NCBI RefSeq assembly: GCF_002222615.2
Contig: NZ_CP022412.2
Span: forward strand, 1,984,001-2,048,000
Length of the DNA: 64,000 nucleotides
Direction: 5' to 3'
Origin: Bacteroides caccae
Lineage (GTDB): Bacteria > Bacteroidota > Bacteroidia > Bacteroidales > Bacteroidaceae
This document shows, in pieces, positions 16,123 through 25,328 of the stretch. Every line of letters starts with the position of its first letter. The first letter of the stretch is position 1. A program made the translations under genes and the position numbers. The notes beneath the pieces are model-generated. The model made no database searches. It worked only from the letters and a program-made list of their open reading frames with translations, and was not told the DNA's origin.

Positions 16123-18960
16123 TTATTTGTTTTCTTCCGGCATAGTCATAACGACTTGAATTTCGTTGTTCTGTTTCAGCAGCTTGGCAAGGAAGTCTTG
16201 TACTTCTTTGGCTGTAATGCTGTTGACTAACTTTTCATAGTCTTTCGTATTGTCAATACCTGTGTAGAAATATTCGTCCAGATTATTTAGCCAATAGCCG
16301 TTTTCTTTCTGAGCGTCTTTGTATTTCTTCAACATATATTCTTTGATCTTCTGCATGTGTTCGGCAGATGGACCTTCTTTAGCCATTTTTTCTAATTGTT
16401 CCACAACGATAGCAGACAGTTTATCTTTCTTAGCTGGGTCAGTCTGGAATACAATCTGAAGTACCAGTTCTTCCTTCGGATATTTGCTGAGGTTTCCGTT
16501 ACAGCTTACGCCATACGTGCCACCTTCTTTTTCGCGGATTTCAGCGGTGTAAACCATATCTAATGCCTGATCAAGGAAGCTGAGTAGTGTATTGCTACGC
16601 AGGTCGTATTTGCAAGTTCCGCTGTATAGGAACATGATGGTAGCCATTGGCGTTTCCTGTTTCTTTGCAAATTCATTCTTGTATTCCCCTTTGCGAATGT
16701 ACATCTTATTATCCTTGAATGTTTCCTTGCGGTTGATAGAAGGCAGAGCACCCAGATATTTTGCAATCATCGGTTTCATCTGTTCTAGGTTTACGTTTCC
16801 TACCAGATAGAAAGTAAAATCGCTTGCATCTTTATAGCGGTCTTTGTACATTTCGAGGATACGGTCATAGTCGATCTGGTCTACCATGCTTTCTTTCAGC
16901 TTGATAGCGCGTGGATGGTCACCGTATAGAGCACGTGTCACTGTATCGCTGAATGCCGTCATCGGGTTAGCGTCTGAGTTTTGAAGCTGTGCTTTCAGGC
17001 GGTTCTTGTATGATTCGAATGCTTCATTATCTTTGCGCGGAGAAGTGAATGTCAGGTAAGTCAGCTGCATCATTGTCTCGAAATCTTTCGGAGAACAGCT
17101 ACCTGAAATTGTTTCTGTTGTATTACCGATACCGGCTCCTACGGAAGCACGTTTACCGGCAAGGGCTTTGCTTAAGTCTACTTTGCTGAAATTACCGATA
17201 CCGCCTACCAAAGCTACACCGTTTAATTGAGAAATATTGATGATTTCATCGTTCGGGAATACACTGGTACCACCAAGGCTTACACCTTTCATCATGATCT
17301 GGTCAGCTTTGAAATCTGTAGGCTTCACATAGACTGTTACACCGTTAGAAAGCACTAGTTTTGTGCTGCCGTAAACGTCATCGGCCTTTTCGGAAACAAT
17401 CTTTCCGCCTTTAATGTCTTCAGAGATAAGAGGTTCGTTGGAAACTTTGTCTTCGTATGGTTTCAAATCGAATGAACTCATCTGCTTCAATAAAGCTGCA
17501 ATTTCCTCTTTCGTCGGATATTTCAGACCTTCTTTTTGAGGACCCGCGAGCAGTACTACTTGGTTATTATCAGTAACCAGCTGTTTCATCAATTCGTTGA
17601 CGGCCGTCACAGGAATGTTTGGAGCCATCTGCTGTACAAGCATATATTCGAATTCGATACCCGGAATCGGTTCTTTATCGAGGAAATTGTTCACATATTC
17701 ATCGACATAGTTACCACTTTTTGTTTTTTCACGTTCGTTATACGCAGACTCCATAGCTTGCATATAGTTAGCACGCGCGCGTTCATATTCAGTCTCAGTG
17801 AATCCGAAACGACGTGCACGTTCTGCTTCTTCCAGAATAGTTTTCATCGCCAAGTCTACACCGTCAATCTTGCTGTTTGCAGTAAGGCTGAATGCTTCTT
17901 TGGTCTTGGCAAGGAAATACTCTCCATATCCTGCACCGGCACCGGTAAAAGGAGGATTGGCTGTTTGGCGGAGTTCGTTCAAACGGCTATTCAGCATATT
18001 GATAGCCATGTTGAGTACGTACTGTGTAGCATAATAAGAAATCGTATTTTTCAAAGAATCCGGCGTTGCATCTTGTTTGAAGAAGATGTTGATAGAAGGA
18101 TTGGCAACTTCTTTGTCAGTGCCGATATAGATCAACGGTTCCTGATTGTCTGCTACCGGATAGTAAATACGTTCGGCAGGGTTTACCGGAGCTTTTACGT
18201 CTTTGAATACCTCTTTCAACTTGGCTTCCATTTCTTCAGCGTTGATGTCACCGACGATAACGATTCCCTGCAAATCGGGACGGTACCATTTAGCATAGTA
18301 ATCACGGATATCCTGATAAGGGAAGTTGTTGATAACGTCAATACTGCCGATAGGCATACAGTCGGCATATTTAGAATCCGGATACATAGTAGCCTGTGCA
18401 TCAGTCATGATGCGTAGCATACCACTGTTGCGACTTCTCCATTCTTCGCGGATTACACCACGTTCTTTGTCGATTTCTTTGTCGGCAAGGTTGATAGCGC
18501 TCGACCAGTCGTGTAGGATAAGCAGGCAGGAATCTACCACATTCTGGTTTTCTGTCGGTACGTTACTGATGTTGTAAACGGTCTGGTCGACACTGGTATA
18601 GGCATTCAGGTTTGTTCCGAATTTAATACCTTTAGTTTCACACCAGGGAATGATTCCAAGTCCGGTTTCATCACCGGGGAAATGTTTGGTCCCGTTGAAA
18701 GCCATGTGTTCCAGAAAGTGAGCCAAGCCACGTTGCTGTGGTTCTTCCAGAATAGAACCTACTTTTTGTGCGATGTAGAATTCTACGCGTTTTTCCGGGA
18801 GTGCATTGTGTCGGATGTAATAAGTAAGTCCGTTATCCAGTTTGCCGATACGGACATTTTTGTCCACAGGCATTTGTTGCATGGGTTGTGCAAAAACGGA
18901 CTGGAAATTGCAGCATATGATAAGGACTGCAATAAATAATCCACGTAATAAATGTTTCAT
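16123..18960 (-). CDS. M16 family zinc metallopeptidase (PqqL-like), exported
   Basis: A 945-aa protein with signal peptide MKHLLRGLFIAVLIICCNFQSVFAQ. The inverted zinc motif HxxEH is HFLEH (H81, E84, H85), with the third ligand E162 in KEIDKERGVIREEW 77 residues later, as in pitrilysins. Length fits a two-half M16B enzyme; the second half (from about 500) has lost the motif, as usual. It should degrade peptides in the periplasm. It is first in a run with DUF5687, the ABC ATPase, NlpC/P60 and TraB/GumN genes (gaps 16-34 bp). Confidence 0.93.
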   Translation of the reverse strand: MKHLLRGLFIAVLIICCNFQSVFAQPMQQMPVDKNVRIGKLDNGLTYYIRHNALPEKRVEFYIAQKVGSILEEPQQRGLAHFLEHMAFNGTKHFPGDETGLGIIPWCETKGIKFGTNLNAYTSVDQTVYNISNVPTENQNVVDSCLLILHDWSSAINLADKEIDKERGVIREEWRSRNSGMLRIMTDAQATMYPDSKYADCMPIGSIDVINNFPYQDIRDYYAKWYRPDLQGIVIVGDINAEEMEAKLKEVFKDVKAPVNPAERIYYPVADNQEPLIYIGTDKEVANPSINIFFKQDATPDSLKNTISYYATQYVLNMAINMLNSRLNELRQTANPPFTGAGAGYGEYFLAKTKEAFSLTANSKIDGVDLAMKTILEEAERARRFGFTETEYERARANYMQAMESAYNEREKTKSGNYVDEYVNNFLDKEPIPGIEFEYMLVQQMAPNIPVTAVNELMKQLVTDNNQVVLLAGPQKEGLKYPTKEEIAALLKQMSSFDLKPYEDKVSNEPLISEDIKGGKIVSEKADDVYGSTKLVLSNGVTVYVKPTDFKADQIMMKGVSLGGTSVFPNDEIINISQLNGVALVGGIGNFSKVDLSKALAGKRASVGAGIGNTTETISGSCSPKDFETMMQLTYLTFTSPRKDNEAFESYKNRLKAQLQNSDANPMTAFSDTVTRALYGDHPRAIKLKESMVDQIDYDRILEMYKDRYKDASDFTFYLVGNVNLEQMKPMIAKYLGALPSINRKETFKDNKMYIRKGEYKNEFAKKQETPMATIMFLYSGTCKYDLRSNTLLSFLDQALDMVYTAEIREKEGGTYGVSCNGNLSKYPKEELVLQIVFQTDPAKKDKLSAIVVEQLEKMAKEGPSAEHMQKIKEYMLKKYKDAQKENGYWLNNLDEYFYTGIDNTKDYEKLVNSITAKEVQDFLAKLLKQNNEIQVVMTMPEENK

Positions 18961-19039
18961 GTTCTATTTAATTTAATAAAAGTTTCTGTGTTATCTGTCG
19001 TGATTGTCTATGGTAAATCACAAACAGGCAGAAAAAGAG

Positions 19040-19840
19040 TTATTTAATGGCTTGGCGTATCCTTACTAATTTTGTTAACAATCCTTCCAATAAATCAAGC
19101 TTCAGCATATTGGCACCGTCGCTTTTGGCTACGGCGGGATTTTCGTGTGTTTCGATAAAGATACCGTCTGCCCCTACGGCTATGCCCGCTTTGGCAATAG
19201 TTTCTATAAGTTGCGGCATACCGCCGGTCACTCCGCTTGTTTGGTTCGGTTGTTGTAGTGAGTGAGTGACATCGAGCACGACAGGATATCCGAATGATTG
19301 CATTTCAGGAATACCTCGGTAGTCCACTACAAGGTCTTGATAACCGAAAGTTGTTCCGCGTTCGGTCAACATAACATTCTTGTTGCCGGCTTCTATTACT
19401 TTGTCTGCGGCAAATTGCATTGCCATTGGAGAAAGAAATTGTCCCTTCTTGATATTAACGGTCTTTCCGGTTTTGGCTGCGGCTACGAGCAGATCGGTTT
19501 GGCGGCTGAGGAATGCCGGAATTTGAAGTATGTCTACGTATTCGGCTGCCATGTTAGCTTCGTCGGCAGCATGGATGTCCGTTACGGTAGGGATTCCGAA
19601 AGTATCATGTACCTTTTTCAGTATTTTGAGGGCTTTTTCATCGCCGATACCCATGAATGAATCCAGGCGTGAGCGGTTCGCTTTGCGGTAAGAACCTTTA
19701 AATACGTAAGGAATTTGCAATGTTTCGGTGATTTTGACTACTCGTTCGGCAATGCGCATGGCCATTTCTTCACCTTCTATAACACATGGGCCGGCCAGCA
19801 GAAAGAAGTTACCGGCAGGATTGTTTTTAAGTTCGATCAT
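19040..19840 (-). CDS. kdsA: 3-deoxy-8-phosphooctulonate synthase
   Basis: KdsA condenses arabinose 5-phosphate with phosphoenolpyruvate to make KDO 8-phosphate for lipopolysaccharide. The 266-aa sequence has LAGPCVIEGEEMAM, FKGSYRKANRSRLDSFMGIGDEKALKIL, GTTFGYQDLVVDYRGI and DVTHSLQQPNQTSGVTGG. All are family landmarks. It follows the lipid kinase gene by 79 bp and precedes the M16 peptidase by 79 bp, so the genes could be separately expressed; no clear -7 box was found. Confidence 0.97.
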   Translation of the reverse strand: MIELKNNPAGNFFLLAGPCVIEGEEMAMRIAERVVKITETLQIPYVFKGSYRKANRSRLDSFMGIGDEKALKILKKVHDTFGIPTVTDIHAADEANMAAEYVDILQIPAFLSRQTDLLVAAAKTGKTVNIKKGQFLSPMAMQFAADKVIEAGNKNVMLTERGTTFGYQDLVVDYRGIPEMQSFGYPVVLDVTHSLQQPNQTSGVTGGMPQLIETIAKAGIAVGADGIFIETHENPAVAKSDGANMLKLDLLEGLLTKLVRIRQAIK

Positions 19841-19919
19841 ATTGTTAATTACAAATTATAAGTTACATTATATAGGTAATACAGGTGTCTCCTTGTTTAG
19901 AGGAGGCGTGTTTGTTTTC

Positions 19920-20846
19920 TTAGTTCGGGATAATAAGCGTGGTCTTTTCCGGGAGAACGCCTACTTCCAGAGGAAAGTGTTTCGGCAGTATCCGTCCGTC
20001 CAGATCTACTGAAGCACTTTGTGCTCGGAGTACTTTCACTTTCTTTGTCCGATAGCACTTCACGACTTTGTGATTCAGAATCCTTCCCTGTATCAACATC
20101 CACAATCCGGAAATGATTTGCAGGAATTCCGGGCGATAGATCACAGATACATCCAGCCAGCCGTTGTAAGGAACGGCACTCGGTGTCTGTCCCCAGCCCC
20201 AGGCACTTCCCACACATACCGTCATGATGCGTCCACGGATATGTTCGTCGTTGATGCGGAGGTGCATTCTGTACAACTTACGTTCGAATATCAGAGAGAA
20301 CAAGGCGGCAACATACGACAGGAATTTTACGCCCCAGAAACGCTTTGTCTGGTCGGTAATCTTGACGATTCGTGCGCCTAGTCCAATATTAACAGCGTTG
20401 AGGAAGTAACGGCGTTGATGTTCTTTTCCATCGTAGAAGTTGCAATAGCCTACGTCTATTTTCTTGAGTCGATGATTAATGATACAGTCGACAGCTGGCT
20501 TGTATTCGGTACTGAGTCCCCAATATTTGGCAAAGTCATTCCCGATGCCGTTCGGAATCATGCCAAGTGCGATATTGTCTTTATCCTCTGCATCGGATAG
20601 CATAATGCCGTTGATAGCGTCATTCAACGCACCGTCACCGCCCACAACGACAATCGTACGATAACCATTGTTGGCTAAAATCTTAGCGAGACGTTCTACT
20701 GAACCGAAACCTTCGGATTGCACATAGTCATAGTCGACGCCTTTGCTGTCCATGTATTCCTTGATCTCTTTCCAGCGTTTTTTTACCTTTCGGGTACCAG
20801 CTTTCGGGTTGTAAATCACACCCCATTTCTTCGGTTCTACACTCAT
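19920..20846 (-). CDS. Diacylglycerol kinase family lipid kinase (YegS/BmrU type)
   Basis: A 308-aa cytosolic or membrane-associated lipid kinase. The N-terminus WGVIYNPKAGTRKVKKRW is the NPxSG-like ATP-binding start, followed by VVVGGDGALNDAINGI (GGDG at 69-72; the usual following Thr is Ala73) and LGMIPNGIGNDFAKYWGL. The C-terminal half has the beta-sandwich pattern ending in VDLDGRILP. The lipid substrate is unknown. It has its own promoter and is 57 bp from miaA. Confidence 0.9.
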   Translation of the reverse strand: MSVEPKKWGVIYNPKAGTRKVKKRWKEIKEYMDSKGVDYDYVQSEGFGSVERLAKILANNGYRTIVVVGGDGALNDAINGIMLSDAEDKDNIALGMIPNGIGNDFAKYWGLSTEYKPAVDCIINHRLKKIDVGYCNFYDGKEHQRRYFLNAVNIGLGARIVKITDQTKRFWGVKFLSYVAALFSLIFERKLYRMHLRINDEHIRGRIMTVCVGSAWGWGQTPSAVPYNGWLDVSVIYRPEFLQIISGLWMLIQGRILNHKVVKCYRTKKVKVLRAQSASVDLDGRILPKHFPLEVGVLPEKTTLIIPN

Positions 20847-20895
20847 ATCCGTATTTCTATCCTACAATATTAAAAATCTCACTATATTTCACTGC

Positions 20896-20903
20896 CAAAG
20901 ATA
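20896..20903 (-). promoter_or_regulatory. -7 box of the lipid kinase gene
   Basis: The minus strand reads TATCTTTG at 20903-20896, 49 bp upstream of the ATG at 20846 and immediately next to the miaA stop codon (20904). The -33 region is inside miaA and is weak. Confidence 0.45.
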
Positions 20904-21824
20904 CTAATTCCCCTGCAGTTTTTCTTTCACAAACGCTATCTTTTCTTCCATTGGCAGTTTCGCGCTTATCCAATGAATAGTAAATCCTCGTCTTTCCATG
21001 CCGCGAAACCAAGTCATCTGCCGTTTGGCGAATTGATGAATCGCAGTTTCTAATCCGTTGAACATCTCTTCGTATGTCATTTGTCCTGTGACATATAACG
21101 TCAGGTATTTGTATTCCAGACCATAATATATTAAATCTTCCGGTGAAATTCCTTCTCTGATCAGTTGTCGTACCTCATCAACCATACCTTCATCCAACCG
21201 CTGTTTTAATCGTAGCGTAATCTTCTCGCGGCGTAGTTCTCGTTCGATGTCTACGCCAATGATGAGGCTGTTCAGCTTCGGAAATTCCCGTTCGGGGACT
21301 GGGTGGGCGGCATAATATTCTTCAATCTCTATTGCACGAATGGCACGTTTTACTGTGTCTACGTCCGTAGAGTTATGCAACGTTTTGTATTGGCTTAAAA
21401 TTTCCGTCAGTTCTTCAAGAGAATAACTTGCCAAACGGGTACGCAACTCCGGATTTTCCGGTACGGGCATTAGTTTATAACCTTTTAAGACTGATTCCAA
21501 ATACATCCCTGTCCCTCCACATAAAACGGGGAGACAACCTTTTTGTTTGACTGTTTCGTAAGAAACCAGAAAATCTTGTTGATATTCAAAAACATTGTAT
21601 TTGTATCCGGGAGCGGCTATATCAATCAGATGATACGGGATTTTATGTCCATTGACCGTATAATCGGCCAAATCTTTTCCGGTGCCGAGATCCATTCCCC
21701 TGTATATTTGACGGGAGTCGGCACTGATAATTTCTGTATTCAATTCATAGGCCAAAGCAGCGGCAAACGGAGTTTTGCCTGAGGCGGTAGGTCCTAATAT
21801 GGTGATTAAATCATAGTTCGGCAT
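20904..21824 (-). CDS. miaA: tRNA dimethylallyltransferase
   Basis: MiaA adds the dimethylallyl group to A37 of tRNAs that read UNN codons. At 306 aa it has the P-loop ILGPTASGKT, the target-binding ISADSRQIYRGMDLGTGK, YHLIDIAAPG, PVLCGGTGMYLESVLKGY, and the C-terminal RQMTWFRG segment. It heads the minus-strand block and has its own -7 box. On its upstream side lies an array of three palindromes and then the end of the polysaccharide locus. Confidence 0.97.
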   Translation of the reverse strand: MPNYDLITILGPTASGKTPFAAALAYELNTEIISADSRQIYRGMDLGTGKDLADYTVNGHKIPYHLIDIAAPGYKYNVFEYQQDFLVSYETVKQKGCLPVLCGGTGMYLESVLKGYKLMPVPENPELRTRLASYSLEELTEILSQYKTLHNSTDVDTVKRAIRAIEIEEYYAAHPVPEREFPKLNSLIIGVDIERELRREKITLRLKQRLDEGMVDEVRQLIREGISPEDLIYYGLEYKYLTLYVTGQMTYEEMFNGLETAIHQFAKRQMTWFRGMERRGFTIHWISAKLPMEEKIAFVKEKLQGN

Positions 21825-21846
21825 AGTTTTATTTTTTCTACATCTG

Positions 21847-21854
21847 CAAAATTA
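21847..21854 (-). promoter_or_regulatory. -7 box of miaA
   Basis: The minus strand reads TAATTTTG at 21854-21847, followed by CAG, matching TAnnTTTG, 23 bp upstream of the miaA ATG. The -33 box is not clear. Confidence 0.45.
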
Positions 21855-22022
21855 CGAAATAATTTTCACCTGCTTGGTATTCAGTTGTTTTTTTTGGTTG
21901 AAATGCTACATTCATACCTTTACTGCACTTTCTTTATCCGGTAGCTGTGTCGATCGTTCTATTTCTTCCTGTCTATTACCTCCCCTTCATTATTGTTATA
22001 TAACCTTCCGCTTGGTGGAATA

Positions 22023-22081
22023 TAAAGCACCGCTTTAGAGAACGTAAAGCATAGCTTTAGGTAGTCTAAAGCAGTGCTTTA
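22023..22081. repeat. Array of three 15-bp palindromes with 22-bp period
   Basis: TAAAGC-ACC-GCTTTA (22023-22037), TAAAGC-ATA-GCTTTA (22045-22059) and TAAAGC-AGT-GCTTTA (22067-22081) have identical arms and different 3-nt centres. They repeat at exactly 22 bp. The spacers are GAGAACG and GGTAGTC. A second array with the same period, centre size and similar spacers but different arms is at 53253-53309. Confidence 0.9.
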
Positions 22082-22200
22082 TAAAAGTCTAAGTGTTTGT
22101 TTCAATTATAAGGAAGAAAAATATGTGAGGCTTTCAAAAGTCTGTTTTTTACTTTTTCAATCAAGGAATAAGGGTGATTTTATGTATTTTACTTTTAAAC

Positions 22201-22281
22201 GGTAAATTCCCATGTCTTAATATTATTAATGCGAACCAAATACTGATTCGCATTAATAATATTAAGACATGGGAATTTACC
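22201..22281. repeat. Perfect 35-bp inverted repeat with 11-nt loop
   Basis: The arm 22201-22235 (starting GGTAAATTCCCATGTC) is the exact reverse complement of 22247-22281, with loop CCAAATACTGA. The right arm contains the stop codon (22277-22279) and part of the last sense codon of the DUF1735-type gene. It would form a very stable hairpin at the 3' end of that mRNA. No T-run follows on the minus strand, so it is not a standard intrinsic terminator. Confidence 0.95.
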
Positions 22282-23269
22282 ACTCTATGGCAAATTCTTC
22301 GTCATCAATCAGCGTATTGATATTGCGTTGCATGGTCATGCTTCCTTCAACTCTGTAATGCGCCGTGTATCCCTGAGTTTCCCATGGATCTACAAATGTA
22401 TAATTAAGTTCTCTTATCGTAACGGTTCTGCGCATCAGGGCAGGCCGTGAGGCATCCATCATTTCAGAAATCTCATACGTTGCTTGCTTCTTCGATTCAA
22501 ATTCAATGTTTGGATTTTCTGCCCTCAACTCTACCGTACCTTTCATTTTGTCATCCGGGTCCTGATTAAATGTCGCATAAATTTTGAATTTTCTACGGTC
22601 GGTTCTTTTTTCTTTTATAGCACCCGCATAGAAGAATATGGTATTTTCGTCAACCACGTATGCTTCACGAGTGTCAACTACAAGTGGTTTGTTGGTATCT
22701 TCGGGAAAAACATTCAAAGCCGTGGTTCCATAGTTTCCCGAGAAATCATTGAAAGGAGTTATCCATAGTAGAGCATTGTTGAAATTTTTTCGTGGATGAG
22801 AGGTGTAATTATAAGAAGGATCATCCTTTATGATAAGGGGCAAAACCCACTTCTCCGACAAATCAAGCCCGTTAAAATTAAAATTGATATCCATCAGAGC
22901 CTGACATTCGCCGGCCGGAATATGTATGTCATAATTCGGAATAGAATAAAAATTCTCGGGTAACTGTTTGTAGTACAAATCTTCCCGTTCATAGTAATGT
23001 TCATAGTTATAGATGTCGAGTGTATCGTTATCTATACCTACATGTACATCGATGTCTTTATTATTCATCGTGGAACCGGCCACTATAAGAGGAAGACGAT
23101 AGGGAGAAGGTTGTCCCTTTCTATACTTCAAACGGATACGAGATACGGTAGATGTAGGAGCTTTGAACGAAACATAGTGTTCATATTGCTCATCTGAATA
23201 AAATTCGCTGCAAGAACTCAGCATTACAAGTAACGTAACCAAAAGCAAAGAGATATTTTTTTTCTTCAT
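22277..23269 (-). CDS. DUF1735/DUF4973-type surface lipoprotein of a PUL (SusE position)
   Basis: A 330-aa lipoprotein (signal MKKKNISLLLVTLLVMLSSC, Cys20). An N-terminal beta domain (about 30-170, with LRLPL/VPLIVAGS-type strands resembling DUF1735) is followed by a second domain that resembles DUF4973 (about 180-330). It is the last gene of the susC-susD operon, in the place where SusE/F-like glycan-binding lipoproteins occur, so glycan binding at the cell surface is likely. Its stop codon lies within the long inverted repeat. Confidence 0.72.
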   Translation of the reverse strand: MKKKNISLLLVTLLVMLSSCSEFYSDEQYEHYVSFKAPTSTVSRIRLKYRKGQPSPYRLPLIVAGSTMNNKDIDVHVGIDNDTLDIYNYEHYYEREDLYYKQLPENFYSIPNYDIHIPAGECQALMDINFNFNGLDLSEKWVLPLIIKDDPSYNYTSHPRKNFNNALLWITPFNDFSGNYGTTALNVFPEDTNKPLVVDTREAYVVDENTIFFYAGAIKEKRTDRRKFKIYATFNQDPDDKMKGTVELRAENPNIEFESKKQATYEISEMMDASRPALMRRTVTIRELNYTFVDPWETQGYTAHYRVEGSMTMQRNINTLIDDEEFAIEW

Positions 23270-23290
23270 AATCGTTTTTTTTAATAGTAA

Positions 23291-25312
23291 TTACTTTTCA
23301 CTCTGCCAACCCGGGTTTTGAGTCAATCTCACATTTTTTTCCAACTCGGAGCGGTCGATAGGCCAAAAATAAGTTTTCTCGGCAAAACAGGTCAAAACAT
23401 CAGAAACAGGAACCGGTTTATAGAACAAGTCGCGTTCTCCTTTTGTCATAAAAACATTACATCCGTACATAGGCAGAGATTCTTCATCTTTAGCGTCTTT
23501 CCAACGTCTCAAGTCAAAATAGCGTTGCCCTTCAGCCATAAGTTCAATCTGACGTTCGCGTTTGATTTTCTTACGGAATAGTTCCTTATTACCATACTCT
23601 TCTGGCGTAAAATCAGGTATTCCGGCACGGATTCTTACAGGCTGTACTCCTTTCTTCAGTTCATCCTCATTACGTGAAATACTATGAGTACCAGAGTTAT
23701 CCCAAGTTTCAATCTGGTATGAACCATCAAGTTCATTCAATGCTTCAGCGTACATTAACAAGATATCGGCATATCTTATCAAAGGATCCGCCTTCTTTGA
23801 GATATGAGAAAATTCACCATTTATGTTCTTGTCATCATTGGTGTCTGTTGGACGTACGTACTTCATCAATCCTATGCCGGTTTGAAGCCAGTTTAGGCTA
23901 TTGGACATACCTTCCGTCTCGCCCCGATAATACCAGCTTCTATAAGGACCTCTATCACTGCTCTGTGTTGCATTTGTCAACCACCAAGTTACTCCGTTGT
24001 ATGCTACCGATGCATAGAATCGGGGTTCTCGATTGGCATATTGAAGCGATACATTTTCTTCTAGAGGTTTATAAAGTCCTTTGCTCACATCACTTGCGGT
24101 GACAAAGCCGGTAACTCTTTGTGAAGAACCGTCTCCGCGACCTATTTCAATATCTTTGCCCGGAATATCTTTACCATCTTTCATATAATAGGCATCACAT
24201 TGTTTCTGCGTCACACAAGTTGTATTGTTTCCTTTGGCTTTACTGACCGGAAGTTGATAAAAGACCATATAGTTTACTCCATAACTACCCTGATTGTTTC
24301 CTCGTGTAAATATCAATTCGGGATTTTCTACTGTTGACAGTTCACCATTAAAGACTGAACGGTATGATTCAAACGGGTCTATGTCTTTATATCCGTTGGG
24401 CCAGGATTTTGTTGAAAAATTGCCGTCGTCATATGGTGGCAGTGTAACTGGATACCCGTCAAACCCTTCAGTACGTTTATAGGCTACATACAAATTATAG
24501 GCTTTAAGGTCAATCACGTCTTTTGCCGCAGCAGCTGCCCTTGCCCATTTCTTTTCATCATAGGCAGCAGCAAGAAGTCGGTTGCCTTTGTCATCCACCA
24601 ACTTTTCGGCATATCCATCGGTGTTACCGTTCATTAACGGACTGGCTGCATATAATAGTGCTTTAGCACGTACAGCCAAAGCAGCACCTCTTGTGGGACG
24701 TGACACAGACATCAGTTCGCGTTTCAAAGGAAGATCCTTTGCTGCTAAGGCCATTTCTGAAGCAATGTAATCGGCACACTCATCGTAAGTGTTGCGAGGT
24801 ATTGAAAGAGCTTCATAACTGTCAGTGTAATCCTGGCCCTCTTCTGGTACAATGGGCACAGGACCATATTTCTGTAATAGTTTCCAGTAATAATAAGCAC
24901 GCACAAAGCGGGCCTGAGCTTTATAGTCTGCCCGTTCCTCCGAGGTCAGTTCATTACACATATCCACATTCTGGATAAAGATAGCGGCTTGACGTATTCC
25001 CTGATAACTGTATTTCCATGTATACGGCCATTGCTCTTCACCATAAGTCACTTCTTTAAAGCTTTTGTAAATGGGATTATATATATCATCACTGAAATTA
25101 AACGGATTTGAGCCGGTGATACTAATATCGGCAAATTCGCTGTTTGTCAAGTAACTGTATGCATTGGCAAGCCATTGTTCCGTATAGGTTTCATCGGTAA
25201 AGACTTCTTCCAGTGACATTCTGTCCTTGGTATCGGTATTCACATCAAGATAATTACACGAAGCCATACTCAAGCCTGTTGCAATCAATAATATATTTCT
25301 TATAAGTTTCAT
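23291..25312 (-). CDS. SusD/RagB family nutrient-binding lipoprotein
   Basis: A 673-aa lipoprotein (MKLIRNILLIATGLSMASC, Cys19) with the SusD hallmarks: NYLDVNTDTKDRMSLEEVF at the mature start, helical TPR-like repeats (ARFVRAYYYWKLLQKYGPVP) and the C-terminal KIKRERQIELMAEGQRYFDLRRW. It forms the lid over the SusC barrel encoded 16 bp upstream and binds the glycan. It is longer than the common 500-600 aa. The glycan cannot be read from the sequence. Confidence 0.95.
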   Translation of the reverse strand: MKLIRNILLIATGLSMASCNYLDVNTDTKDRMSLEEVFTDETYTEQWLANAYSYLTNSEFADISITGSNPFNFSDDIYNPIYKSFKEVTYGEEQWPYTWKYSYQGIRQAAIFIQNVDMCNELTSEERADYKAQARFVRAYYYWKLLQKYGPVPIVPEEGQDYTDSYEALSIPRNTYDECADYIASEMALAAKDLPLKRELMSVSRPTRGAALAVRAKALLYAASPLMNGNTDGYAEKLVDDKGNRLLAAAYDEKKWARAAAAAKDVIDLKAYNLYVAYKRTEGFDGYPVTLPPYDDGNFSTKSWPNGYKDIDPFESYRSVFNGELSTVENPELIFTRGNNQGSYGVNYMVFYQLPVSKAKGNNTTCVTQKQCDAYYMKDGKDIPGKDIEIGRGDGSSQRVTGFVTASDVSKGLYKPLEENVSLQYANREPRFYASVAYNGVTWWLTNATQSSDRGPYRSWYYRGETEGMSNSLNWLQTGIGLMKYVRPTDTNDDKNINGEFSHISKKADPLIRYADILLMYAEALNELDGSYQIETWDNSGTHSISRNEDELKKGVQPVRIRAGIPDFTPEEYGNKELFRKKIKRERQIELMAEGQRYFDLRRWKDAKDEESLPMYGCNVFMTKGERDLFYKPVPVSDVLTCFAEKTYFWPIDRSELEKNVRLTQNPGWQSEK

Positions 25313-25328
25313 ATTCGTAAGTGTTTCT

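Larger units (their letters stand above)
21825..22276. other. Intergenic island between miaA and the polysaccharide locus
   Basis: These 452 bp hold no plausible gene. From left to right: the miaA -7 box (21847-21854), a T-rich stretch, three palindromes at 22-bp intervals (22023-22081), an AT-rich stretch, and most of an 81-bp perfect inverted repeat that overlaps the last codons of the gene ending at 22277. Confidence 0.8.

Noticed and set aside
17536..18417. 293-aa plus-strand frame inside the M16 peptidase gene
   Set aside because: It is antisense to the conserved zinc-peptidase domain; the composition (many Phe, Cys, Ile) is typical of a shadow frame.
22023..22081. CRISPR array as explanation of the 22-bp repeats
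   Set aside because: The repeated part is a 15-bp palindrome with 7-bp spacers, only three units; there are no cas genes in the window.
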